This document shows positions 8,434 to 15,773 of a stretch of 39,143 bases of DNA, one piece after another. A program made the translations under genes and the position numbers. The stretch is from positions 1-39,143 of the forward strand of contig NZ_CAJXGF010000022.1 of NCBI RefSeq assembly GCF_913053745.1, written 5' to 3'. Numbering within the stretch: position 1 is the stretch's first letter; each line of letters opens with the position of its first letter. The DNA is from an uncultured Nitratireductor sp. GTDB taxonomy: Bacteria; Pseudomonadota; Alphaproteobacteria; Rhizobiales; Rhizobiaceae. The notes beneath the pieces are model-generated. The model was not told the DNA's origin. It did not search any database and saw nothing but the letters and a program-made list of their open reading frames with translations.

Positions 8434-8458
8434 AGATCGTCTGGGGCAGATCGTCTGG
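8434..8458. repeat. Two 11-base direct repeats in the helicase 5' leader
   Basis: AGATCGTCTGG occurs at 8434-8444 and again at 8448-8458, with a period of 14 bases. The pair lies 33-57 bases upstream of the helicase start codon, so it would be in its mRNA leader or over its promoter. It could be a protein-binding site or a simple local duplication. Confidence 0.5.
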
Positions 8459-8561
8459 CGAGCGCGCAGCGTGGCCATTTCGCCAACGCTTTTGCGCCCT
8501 ACTACGCGCGTCGGACACAAATGTACAGCACGGTATGGCAATTTCCGCCAACTTCGAAAGC

Positions 8562-9956
8562 TCAACCAGCCGCCGCCTCGCGCCGCTCGCGCGCCGTCAG
8601 ACGCATCATCACCATTCCCAGAAGCACGGTCAGGGCAGAGACGATCGACAGGGTGAGAAACGCGTTGAAATAACCCGCGGCGCCGCCGGCATGAGCCAGA
8701 AGCACGACGACCGCCACCGCTCCAACCGCGCCGCCAACACGCTGGACGATGTTGACCAGCGTTGTCGCGTCGCCCATCTCCTCCTTGCGGGCGGAGGCAT
8801 AAGCCGCCGTCATGGCCGGCATCTGCCCCAGCGCCATGCCAATGCCTCTGAGCACGAGAAGCGGCGCGAGCCACGCGGCAGGCAAAGGCGTGGGCAGGAG
8901 AAACGGCAGCGTGCTGACAAGAAGCGCGACCCCGCCGGCGAGCGTGACCCGGCCGGCGCCGAACCGATCCGTCAACGTGCCACCGACCGGAAGCGCGAGA
9001 GCGCTGCCGAGCCCCATGGCCAGGAGCAGGAAGCCGGTTTCCACCGTATCGCGGCCGGCGATCACCTGGAGATAGAGCGGAAGAAGCAAAAGCCCGCCAT
9101 ACATGTTTGCGCCGGTCAGACCGGTGGTGAGCGTGGCCGCGGTGAAGACGGGCCGACGAAGAAGCGCGAGGTCGATCAGCGGTGGCCGCGCGCGCATGGC
9201 ATTGACGGCGAACCTCGCGACGAGCAAAAGGCCGACGACGACGCAAACCAGATCGATGCGTGTCAGGCCCTGGGCACCGATCTCGGTCGCGCCATAGAGA
9301 AACAGTGGCAATCCCGCGCCAAGCAGAACCAAGCCCGCAAGATCGAGACGGCGCGTCTCGTCGCGTTCGCCGGGCGGAACCAGGCCTCTGGCAAAGAGAA
9401 GGGCAGCCACGCCGACAGGAACGTTGATCCAGAAAAGCCAGCGCCATGAGGCGTGATCGAGCAGCAGACCGCCAATGGCCGGACCAATGGCCGGGCCGAG
9501 CGCGACGACGAGCCCGAGCGCGCCCATGATACGGCCAAGCTGCTTGGGGCCGGCTGTCGCGCCGATGACGGCCTGTCCCGCCGGCACCATGAGACCGCCG
9601 GCCAGCCCCTGAAGAAAGCGGGCCGCGATCAGCGACCACGGACCGGGCGCGATGGCGCAGAGCACCGATGCCGCGGCAAAGCCGGCAAGGCTGAGCGCCC
9701 ACAGGCGGCCGTAACCGAAACGGTTTCCAAGCCAGGCCGCGGCCGGCAGCGAAATCGCCAATGCGATCAGATAGCCGGTGGCGATCCACTGGATTAGGGG
9801 CAGAGTTGTGGAGAAATCCTCGCGGATGGTCTCCAGCGCGAGATTGACGACGGTGGAATCCAGCATCGCCATGAACGCGCCAGCGCCGGTGACGGCGGCG
9901 ATCTTCCAGATCCGCGCGGGAATGGCCGGCGGCGGTGTTTGACGATCCGGGCTCAC
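8562..9956 (-). CDS. MFS exporter, DHA2 (EmrB/QacA-like) family
   Basis: A 464-residue inner-membrane protein predicted to have about fourteen membrane segments. LDSTVVNLALETI in the first segment is typical of the DHA2 drug:proton antiporters. GRLWALSLAGFAAASVLCAI and QGLAGGLMVPAGQAVI follow the family pattern, and GPAIGPAIGGLLLDHASWRWLFWINVP is the antiporter motif C with the usual tail. The start is a GTG with GAGGG about nine bases before it. It lies 65 bases after the glutaredoxin-type arsC on the same strand, so it may be read with the arsenic genes. Nothing in the protein points to arsenic as a substrate, and it is not obviously ArsJ or ArsK. Confidence 0.87.
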   Translation of the reverse strand: MSPDRQTPPPAIPARIWKIAAVTGAGAFMAMLDSTVVNLALETIREDFSTTLPLIQWIATGYLIALAISLPAAAWLGNRFGYGRLWALSLAGFAAASVLCAIAPGPWSLIAARFLQGLAGGLMVPAGQAVIGATAGPKQLGRIMGALGLVVALGPAIGPAIGGLLLDHASWRWLFWINVPVGVAALLFARGLVPPGERDETRRLDLAGLVLLGAGLPLFLYGATEIGAQGLTRIDLVCVVVGLLLVARFAVNAMRARPPLIDLALLRRPVFTAATLTTGLTGANMYGGLLLLPLYLQVIAGRDTVETGFLLLAMGLGSALALPVGGTLTDRFGAGRVTLAGGVALLVSTLPFLLPTPLPAAWLAPLLVLRGIGMALGQMPAMTAAYASARKEEMGDATTLVNIVQRVGGAVGAVAVVVLLAHAGGAAGYFNAFLTLSIVSALTVLLGMVMMRLTARERREAAAG

Positions 9957-10021
9957 GGGCCGGCACCCTCGCCCGCACCCATGGCCAAGTCAATGCGCGA
10001 AGGTGTCGCGGCGCATCGGAT

Positions 10022-10420
10022 CTACTTCACCACCTCGCCGTCTTCCTTCGTGAAGGCTTTCACCGCGTCTTCCGGCAGAAGTTCCAGCACAGTCTCGGAA
10101 GGGCGGCAGAGCTTCGTCCCAAGCGGGGTTTGGACGATGGGGCGGTTCATCAGGATCGGGTGCTCGACCATGAAGTCGATCAGTTCGTCGTCGCTCCATT
10201 TGTCTTCGCCAAGACCGAGTTCGTCATAGGGTGTGCCCTTCTGGCGCAGGATCGCGCGCGGCGACACACCCATGGCGGCAATCAGCGACACCAGGGTTTC
10301 ACGGCCGGGCGGCGTCTTGAGATATTCGATCACCTGCGGCTCCTCGCCGGCCTCCCGGAGCATGGCCAGCACGTTGCGCGAGGTGCCGCATTTTGGGTTG
10401 TGGTAGATGGTGGCGGTCAT
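10022..10420 (-). CDS. arsC: Arsenate reductase, glutaredoxin-dependent type
   Basis: A 132-residue ArsC/Spx-fold enzyme that reduces arsenate to arsenite using glutathione and glutaredoxin. The active site is HNPKC11GTSRNVLAML. The three arginines that bind arsenate in the plasmid R773 enzyme have counterparts at R59 (ILRQKGTPY), R93 (LMNRPIV) and R106 (LCRPSE). The ATG at 10420 lies 11 bases after the stop of acr3, so the two are cotranscribed. The frame stays open far upstream inside acr3, but family alignment fixes this start. It is the second arsenate reductase of the operon and is unrelated to the first in fold. Confidence 0.93.
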   Translation of the reverse strand: MTATIYHNPKCGTSRNVLAMLREAGEEPQVIEYLKTPPGRETLVSLIAAMGVSPRAILRQKGTPYDELGLGEDKWSDDELIDFMVEHPILMNRPIVQTPLGTKLCRPSETVLELLPEDAVKAFTKEDGEVVK

Positions 10421-10431
10421 TTGTCTCTCGT

Positions 10432-11511
10432 TCAGCTCTTGGGGAACCAGTCCCGGGTGCGGTTGGCGAAGGCGACCAGCGACAGCATCACCGGCACCTC
10501 GACCAGAACGCCGACCACCGTGGCAAGGGCGGCGCCGGAGTTCAAGCCGAACAGGCTGATGGCGACGGCCACCGCGAGTTCGAAGAAGTTCGACGTTCCG
10601 ATGAGGGCGCAGGGCGCGGCGACATTGAACGGCACCTTCCAGATACGGGCGGCGAAATAGGTCAGGAAGAAGATGCCGTAGGACTGGATCAGAAGCGGCA
10701 CGGCGATCAGCACGATCAGGATGGGCCTTGCGACGATGACATGGCCCTGGAATCCGAAGAGCAGCACGACCGTGACCAGTAGGCCGATTACGGAGACAGG
10801 TTTCAGCGACGCGGTGAAGTCCGAGACCGCCTTTTCGGCCTCGGCGCCGGAGGCGCGGCCGGTGAGCCATTTTCGGGTCAAGGCGCCGGCAACGAGCGGA
10901 ATGACCACGTAAAGTCCGGTCGCCAGAAGAAGCGTTTCCCACGGCACGGCGATGTCGGTGACGCCGAGCAGCAGGGCAACGATGGGCGCGAAGGCGAAGA
11001 TCATCACCACATCGTTGAGCGAGACCTGCACGAGCGTGTAGGTGGCGTCACCCCGGGTAAGCTGGCTCCACACGAAAACCATGGCCGTGCACGGCGCGGC
11101 ACCGAGCAGGATCAGGCCGGCAATGTATTGCTGCGCATCGGCGGGCGCGATCCACGGGGCGAAGACATATTCGAAAAACAGAACGCCGAGGGCTGCCATG
11201 GTGAAGGGCTTGACGAACCAGTTGACGGCAAGCGTCAGCACGAGGCCCTTGGGCCGGTCGCCGATATGGCTGAGGCTGGCAAAGTCGACATTGACCATCA
11301 TCGGGAAAACCATGGCCCAGATGAGAACGGCGACGACCAGATTGACCGAGGCGTATTCGAGCGAGGCGAGAAAGCCGAACAGGCCCGGCATCAGATTGCC
11401 GAGGGCAATGCCGGCGACGATGCAAAGCGCCACCCATATGGAGAGGTATTTTTCGAAGAAGCCGATGCCGCCCGCCGGGGCGTCGGATCGGTGCAGAATA
11501 TGCTCGGTCAT
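10432..11511 (-). CDS. acr3: Arsenite efflux permease, ACR3 family
   Basis: A 359-residue membrane protein of the ACR3 (BASS superfamily) arsenite carriers, with about ten membrane segments. [21 protein letters not shown] opens the first segment. [19 protein letters not shown] carries the conserved cysteine needed for transport in characterised members, and [15 protein letters not shown] follows. It exports trihydroxyarsenite made by the neighbouring reductases, driven by the proton gradient. The ATG at 11511 has GGAA seven bases upstream; a TTG one codon earlier is less likely. Only ten bases separate it from the upstream arsC. Often labelled arsB, although it is unrelated to the ArsB family. 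Confidence 0.94.
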   Translation of the reverse strand: MTEHILHRSDAPAGGIGFFEKYLSIWVALCIVAGIALGNLMPGLFGFLASLEYASVNLVVAVLIWAMVFPMMVNVDFASLSHIGDRPKGLVLTLAVNWFVKPFTMAALGVLFFEYVFAPWIAPADAQQYIAGLILLGAAPCTAMVFVWSQLTRGDATYTLVQVSLNDVVMIFAFAPIVALLLGVTDIAVPWETLLLATGLYVVIPLVAGALTRKWLTGRASGAEAEKAVSDFTASLKPVSVIGLLVTVVLLFGFQGHVIVARPILIVLIAVPLLIQSYGIFFLTYFAARIWKVPFNVAAPCALIGTSNFFELAVAVAISLFGLNSGAALATVVGVLVEVPVMLSLVAFANRTRDWFPKS

Positions 11512-11521
11512 CAAACGGTTC

Positions 11522-12031
11522 CTATTGGGAATGCGCCGGCGTGCGGCCGATATTGTCGAGACGCCGCTGAAGGGAAAGCCGGTCGAGCGAAGCGAACGGC
11601 AGCGCCGTGAAAATGGAAATGCGGTTGTTGAGCATGCGGTATGTGTCTGCGAAAGCGAGGTGTTTTTCGGCCTCGGTACCGGAGACCGCAGCCGGGTCGG
11701 GCAGGCCCCAATGGGCCGTCATCGGCTGACCGGGCCAAACGGGGCAAGCTTCCTGAGCCGCGCTGTCGCATAACGTGAAGACGAAATCCAGCTTCGGCGC
11801 TTCGGGCGTCGCGAACTCGGCCCAATCCTTCGAGCGCGCGAAAGCGACATCGTGATTCATGTGTTCGAGCAGTTCCACCGCGTAAGGGTGCACCGCACCC
11901 CTGGGCCGGGAGCCTGCCGAATAGGCCATGAAGCGGCCCGCGCCGACGCGGTTCAGGATCGCTTCGGCAAGGATGGAGCGGGCCGAATTGCCGGTGCACA
12001 GGAAAAGCGCATTGAAAGGCCGATCGCGCAT
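11522..12031 (-). CDS. arsC: Arsenate reductase, low-MW phosphatase type
   Basis: A 169-residue enzyme with the fold of low-molecular-weight tyrosine phosphatases. The phosphate loop LC12TGNSAR18S binds arsenate and C12 is the nucleophile. C88 and C96 ([18 protein letters not shown]) can form the disulfide relay of thioredoxin- or glutaredoxin-linked ArsC enzymes, and LPDPAA supplies the general acid. The ATG at 12031 follows GGAGG, and it starts 11 bases after the arsR stop. A C-terminal tail of about 25 residues ([17 protein letters not shown]) extends beyond the usual core. It provides a second route to arsenite, alongside the glutaredoxin-type enzyme at the operon's other end. Confidence 0.92.
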   Translation of the reverse strand: MRDRPFNALFLCTGNSARSILAEAILNRVGAGRFMAYSAGSRPRGAVHPYAVELLEHMNHDVAFARSKDWAEFATPEAPKLDFVFTLCDSAAQEACPVWPGQPMTAHWGLPDPAAVSGTEAEKHLAFADTYRMLNNRISIFTALPFASLDRLSLQRRLDNIGRTPAHSQ

Positions 12032-12042
12032 GGTCTTGCCTC

Positions 12043-12375
12043 CTAGCAATGACAAGTGGCCGCCTCGATGGCGGGGCGGCAAAGGTCGGGATTTCCGTTG
12101 CAGCAGTCCTCCATCAAGAAGGAAAGGAGATCGCGGAAACCGGTCATGTCCGCGTGGTAGCGAATGACGCGCCCTTGCCTCTCCGCTCGGATCATGCCCG
12201 ATTGCGTCAGCACTTTGAGGTGGGCGGATGCGGTGTTCTGCACCACATCCAGCCTCGCCGCGACCTCACCGGCCGGCAAACCGCCCGGCCCGGCCTTCAC
12301 CAGAAGGCGAAACACGTCGAGCCGGGTTTCCTGCCCGAGAGCGGAAAGCGCTTCGATGGCTTCGGGTTTTCTCAT
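12043..12375 (-). CDS. arsR: ArsR family arsenite-responsive repressor
   Basis: A 110-residue winged-helix repressor. The DNA-reading helix region is AARLDVVQNTASAHLKVLTQSGMI and the wing RAERQGRVIRYHAD. Instead of the E. coli CVC site in the DNA-binding helix, cysteines cluster at the C-terminus: C91, C92, C99, C108 and C110. A C-terminal CC-x6-C site resembles the Acidithiobacillus ferrooxidans type of ArsR, which evolved its arsenite site separately. When arsenite binds, the repressor should leave the operator and free the operon. It is first in arsR-arsC-acr3-arsC. A likely operator lies just upstream. Confidence 0.93.
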   Translation of the reverse strand: MRKPEAIEALSALGQETRLDVFRLLVKAGPGGLPAGEVAARLDVVQNTASAHLKVLTQSGMIRAERQGRVIRYHADMTGFRDLLSFLMEDCCNGNPDLCRPAIEAATCHC

Positions 12376-12381
12376 TATCTA

Positions 12382-12405
12382 AATATCCGGATTTATCGAT
12401 ATATT
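12382..12405 (-). promoter_or_regulatory. Probable ArsR operator
   Basis: An A+T-rich imperfect palindrome lies 7 bases upstream of the arsR start codon in otherwise G+C-rich DNA. On the plus strand the arms are AATATCCGGA and TCGATATATT with a four-base centre; seven of ten arm positions are symmetric. ArsR-family operators are typically such interrupted, A+T-rich inverted repeats overlapping the promoter, so autoregulation is likely. Confidence 0.5.
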
Positions 12406-12590
12406 GGATCGGCTTTTGACATGCCTGGCGCGCGAGGTCAAGAGGTAACAGGCGGGGACCGAAGGTTTGTTTGCCGGCGGCATGAAGAAATGCCGCCTGT
12501 GCGACCCGGACGGTTTATTCAACGGGTCCGCGCGTGAAACATACGGCTGGAACAGTGCGAGGTTGTGAAACCGGACCAGTGCACATGACC

Positions 12591-12656
12591 CTTCTTCCCG
12601 CTTACGGGGAGGAGGATGTCAGTCGTGCTGCGCGTCCCCGGTTCCCACGAACCGGG
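12591..12656. repeat. Two strong palindromes downstream of fpr
   Basis: The first, at 12591-12614, pairs CTTCTTCCCG with CGGGGAGGAG around a CTTA loop (ten pairs counting G-U). It resembles the short CTTCTCCCCG...CGGGGAGAAG palindromes that, from memory, recur in rhizobial genomes. The second, at 12637-12656, is CCCGGTTC-CCAC-GAACCGGG with eight perfect pairs, 16 bases past the fpr stop. Neither has a following T-run. The second may mark the 3' end of the fpr message. The rest of 12406-12671 shows no gene. Confidence 0.5.
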
Positions 12657-12671
12657 TGCGCAAACGCATAC

Positions 12672-13499
12672 TTATCCAACAAAGGCGCGTTCGACGACGA
12701 AGTCGGCCGGCTCGGCATTGGAGCCTTCCTTGAGACCGGCCTTCTCGACCAACGCCTTGACGTCCTTGAGCATGGCCATGGAGCCGCAGATCATCACGCG
12801 GTCCTGCTCGCGATCGAGGGGCTCGGTGCCGAGCGCCTTGAACAGCTCGCCATTCTCGATCAGCGTCGTGATGCGCCCCATGACGGGCGAGGTCTCGCGC
12901 GTGGTCGAGGTGAAATGGGTCAGGCGCCCCTCGACAAGCTCGCCGATCAGCGGATCGTCCTTGAGAGCAGTCACCAGTTCCTTGCCGTAATCGAGCTCGG
13001 CCACGTCGCGGCAGGTGTGGGTGAGGATGATATTGTCGAACTTCTCATAGGTCTCCGGATCGCGGATCAGGCTCGCGAATGGCGCGATACCCGTGCCGGT
13101 GGAGATCATGTAGAGGTTCTTCGCAGGCGTCAGCGCATCGTTGACGAGCGTGCCGGTGGATTTCTGCCGCATCAACACCGTGTCGCCGGGCTGGATCTTC
13201 TGCAGATGCTGGGTCAGCGGACCGTCCGGCACCTTGATGGAGAAGAATTCCACTTCCTCGTCCCAGCTCGGGCTGGCGATGGAATAGGCACGGAAAACAG
13301 GCTTCTCCGCATTGGGAAGACCGATCATGACGAACTCGCCGGAGCGGAAACGGAAGCTCTGCGGACGCGTGATGCGAAAGGCGAACAGATTGTCCGTATA
13401 ATGCTTCACCGACGTCACACGCTCGGCAAAACAGCCGGCGGGAATCGGGAATTCGGTGGTCTTTTCGGCTTCGGCCTCGCGGAGCGCAGCGCTGTCCAT
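12672..13499 (-). CDS. fpr: Ferredoxin/flavodoxin-NADP+ reductase
   Basis: A 275-residue flavoprotein that passes electrons between NADPH and ferredoxin or flavodoxin. FAD binding is shown by FRAYSIASPSWDEEVEFFSIKVPDGPLT, in which RAYSIAS holds the flavin. NADP+ binding is shown by ISTGTGIAPFASLIRDPETYEKF and by MICGSMAMLKDVK. The chain ends FVVERAFVG, the aromatic-containing extension typical of bacterial-type Fpr, where the residues after the last strand tune coenzyme affinity. Length is slightly above the usual 257 because of an N-terminal extension. GAGGAAAG precedes the ATG at 13499. It is divergent from hyuA with a shared 195-base control region. Confidence 0.93.
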   Translation of the reverse strand: MDSAALREAEAEKTTEFPIPAGCFAERVTSVKHYTDNLFAFRITRPQSFRFRSGEFVMIGLPNAEKPVFRAYSIASPSWDEEVEFFSIKVPDGPLTQHLQKIQPGDTVLMRQKSTGTLVNDALTPAKNLYMISTGTGIAPFASLIRDPETYEKFDNIILTHTCRDVAELDYGKELVTALKDDPLIGELVEGRLTHFTSTTRETSPVMGRITTLIENGELFKALGTEPLDREQDRVMICGSMAMLKDVKALVEKAGLKEGSNAEPADFVVERAFVG

Positions 13500-13598
13500 G
13501 GATACTTTCCTCGTTCGGTCGGAAGTCTGTATGCCTGTTTCGGTTGCGGTTGCAAACTCAAATCACGGCATCGATGGCTGCTCTTGCCTGCCGAGATT

Positions 13599-13612
13599 AT
13601 TAGTATACAAAT
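13599..13612. promoter_or_regulatory. GntR/FadR-type palindrome between fpr and hyuA
   Basis: ATTAGTATACAAAT is a 14-base palindrome of the form ATT-N-GTATAC-N-AAT. Such GTATAC-centred sites are typical of FCD-type GntR regulators in proteobacteria, which often control catabolic genes. It lies 83 bases before the hyuA start. On the minus strand TTGACG (13622-13617) and TAATAA around 13604-13599 are spaced as possible -35/-10 elements for fpr, so the site would overlap that promoter. No GntR gene is in the window. A separate perfect palindrome, TTGACGTCAA, begins at 13617. Confidence 0.5.
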
Positions 13613-13694
13613 GAATTTGACGTCAAGTTTCCAGCGTTCGACACCTATTTCATATCGTCGGGTCAAAAAAGGTTTCGCATTCCGGATTTTCCCA

Positions 13695-15773
13695 ATGAAT
13701 GAGAAAAAAGGCATCAATTCGGGTTCCGTTGTCGCCGGCATCGATGTGGGCGGCACCTTCACCGATCTGATCCTGATCGACACACGCTCCGGCTCCGATA
13801 TGGGGCCTCGAGTGCGTGTCGCCAAGACCCCGACCACGATCGAGAACCAGGCCTTCGGCGTCGTCAACGCCATTCAGGAGACGGGCGTGCCAGCCTCCGA
13901 GATCGGCTTGATCGTGCATGGCACGACCACGACGACCAATGCCGTTTTGGAGCGGCAGCTTGCCAGAACCGGCATGATCACGACGGCCGGTTTTCGCGAT
14001 ATCATCGAGCTCGGGCGCCGCACGCGGCCGCAGGCCTATGGCATGACGGGCACGTTCGAACCCCTGGTGCCGCGCGATTTGCGGCTGGAGGTCAGCGAGC
14101 GCATGGACGCATCGGGCGATGTGCTTACCGCGCTCGACGAGGACGGCGTGCGCGCGGCGGTCGAGGCGCTGCTCGACGCGGGCTGTGTGTCACTGGTGAT
14201 ACACTTTCTGCATGCCTATGCGAACCCGGCGCATGAGAAGCGCGCGGCCGAAATCGCCGCCGAGTCCTGGCCCAACAATTACATCACCACTGGACACGCT
14301 CTGTTGTCGGAAGCGCGTGAGTTCGAACGCGGCGTGACCGCCACCGTCAACGCATCGGTGCAGCCGATTCTGGAGCGCTATGTCGCCCGGCTATCGAACG
14401 AGCTCAGAGGGCTCGGCTATGCCCGCGACTTTCTGGTGATGAACGGCAATGGCGGCATGATCTCCGCCGCCCATGTGGCACGCGAAGCGGCCAAGACGGT
14501 GATGTCGGGCCCGGCTTCGGGCGTCATGGCGGCTGCCTTCACGGCACGACGGGCCGGTGTCGACAACCTCATCACCTATGACATGGGCGGCACATCCACC
14601 GACGTGGCGCTGGTGCGCGGCGCGCGTCCGGCGGTCTCCAACGAGATCGAGGTTGAATATGCCATGCCGATCCATGTGCCGATGGTGGATGTGCACACGG
14701 TGGGCGCCGGCGGCGGCTCGATTGCCCGCGTCAACGATGCGGGGCTGCTGGAAGTGGGGCCGCAGAGCGCGGGCGCCACGCCCGGGCCGATCTGCTATGG
14801 CCGCGGCGGCGCAGCGCCCACCATTTCCGACGCCAATCTTCTGCTCGGCCGGCTGAACCCCAAGAAACTGCTCTCTGTGGACAATCCGGTCTCGGTTGCC
14901 GATGTCGACGCGATTTTCGAGAACAGGCTGGGAAGCCATCTCGGCCTTTCGGGCGTGGAGGCCGCCGGGGCGGTGCTGAAGATCGCCAACATAAAAATGG
15001 CGGGCGCCATCCGCATGGGCAAGGGGCACGACCCGCGCGATTTCGCGCTGTTCGCTTTCGGCGGCGCGGGACCGCTGCACGCGGCAGCCCTGGCCCGGGA
15101 ACTGGGCATTCCGCGCGTGATGGTGCCGGCGCGGCCGGGCATCACCAACGCACTCGGCTGCGTCGTGGCGGACCTGCGGCACGATTTCGTGCGCACGGTG
15201 AACCGGCCCGTTGCGAGCCTGGATGTGGCGCTCGTCAAAAGCGTTCTCCAAGAACAGCGCGCCGAGGGCGAGACGCTGATCGCCGAGGAGACCGTGCAGC
15301 CGGAGCGCATCGAATGCGTGCACACGGCGGACATGCAGTTTGTCGGCCAGACGCATCTCATCAATGTGCCCCTGCCCGGCCCCGACATCGACCGCGACAC
15401 GCTGCAGGCGCTTTTCGAGGATGCCTATTACAAACGCTTCAAGGTGCGGCTGCCGGAAATCCGCGCCAATCTCGTCAATCTCAACACTTCGGTGATCGGT
15501 GTGCGGGCGGACATCGATCTCGCCAGCCTGATCGACCCGGCCGGGCGCGTGGCGAGGCTTGCCGAAGCGCTGAGTGAAACGCGGCGGGTGTGGTTTTCGG
15601 GAAGCTGGCATGACACGCCGGTTTATGCCCGCGAAAAGCTGCCGCTCGATGCGGAGATCGAAGGTCCCGCGATTCTGGAACAGCTCGACACCACGACGGT
15701 GATCGAGCCCGGCGATCGCGCGATGTCGGATGCCGACGGAAACATCATCATCACGGTGGGAACGCGCCGATGA
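13695..15773 (+). CDS. hyuA: Hydantoinase A / 5-oxoprolinase family, ATP-dependent subunit
   Basis: A 692-residue protein of the HyuA family (N-methylhydantoinase A, 5-oxoprolinase A half, acetone/acetophenone carboxylase subunits). GIDVGGTFTDLILID at the N-terminus and VHGTTTTTNAVLER are the ATP-binding actin-like signatures. MGGTSTDVALVRG and GAGGGSIARVND are further conserved segments, and FGGAGPLHAAALARELGIPRVMVP belongs to the C-terminal half. With HyuB it hydrolyses or carboxylates a cyclic amide or ketone at the cost of ATP; the exact substrate is unknown. The ATG at 13695 has only a poor ribosome site, so this start is the least certain part. hyuB overlaps its stop by four bases. Confidence 0.9.
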   Translation: MNEKKGINSGSVVAGIDVGGTFTDLILIDTRSGSDMGPRVRVAKTPTTIENQAFGVVNAIQETGVPASEIGLIVHGTTTTTNAVLERQLARTGMITTAGFRDIIELGRRTRPQAYGMTGTFEPLVPRDLRLEVSERMDASGDVLTALDEDGVRAAVEALLDAGCVSLVIHFLHAYANPAHEKRAAEIAAESWPNNYITTGHALLSEAREFERGVTATVNASVQPILERYVARLSNELRGLGYARDFLVMNGNGGMISAAHVAREAAKTVMSGPASGVMAAAFTARRAGVDNLITYDMGGTSTDVALVRGARPAVSNEIEVEYAMPIHVPMVDVHTVGAGGGSIARVNDAGLLEVGPQSAGATPGPICYGRGGAAPTISDANLLLGRLNPKKLLSVDNPVSVADVDAIFENRLGSHLGLSGVEAAGAVLKIANIKMAGAIRMGKGHDPRDFALFAFGGAGPLHAAALARELGIPRVMVPARPGITNALGCVVADLRHDFVRTVNRPVASLDVALVKSVLQEQRAEGETLIAEETVQPERIECVHTADMQFVGQTHLINVPLPGPDIDRDTLQALFEDAYYKRFKVRLPEIRANLVNLNTSVIGVRADIDLASLIDPAGRVARLAEALSETRRVWFSGSWHDTPVYAREKLPLDAEIEGPAILEQLDTTTVIEPGDRAMSDADGNIIITVGTRR

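Noticed and set aside
10421-10942. A long in-frame upstream extension of the glutaredoxin-type arsC
   Set aside because: It overlaps acr3 in another frame and is Arg-rich without family likeness; the ArsC family start is at 10420.
12637-12656. Classic intrinsic terminator after fpr
   Set aside because: The stem is perfect but there is no T-run on the fpr strand, so it is listed only as a palindrome.
12534-13694. A long in-frame upstream extension of hyuA (to 1079 residues)
   Set aside because: The extension reads antisense through fpr and the control region; the family's N-terminal GIDVGGTFTD motif starts just after the ATG at 13695.
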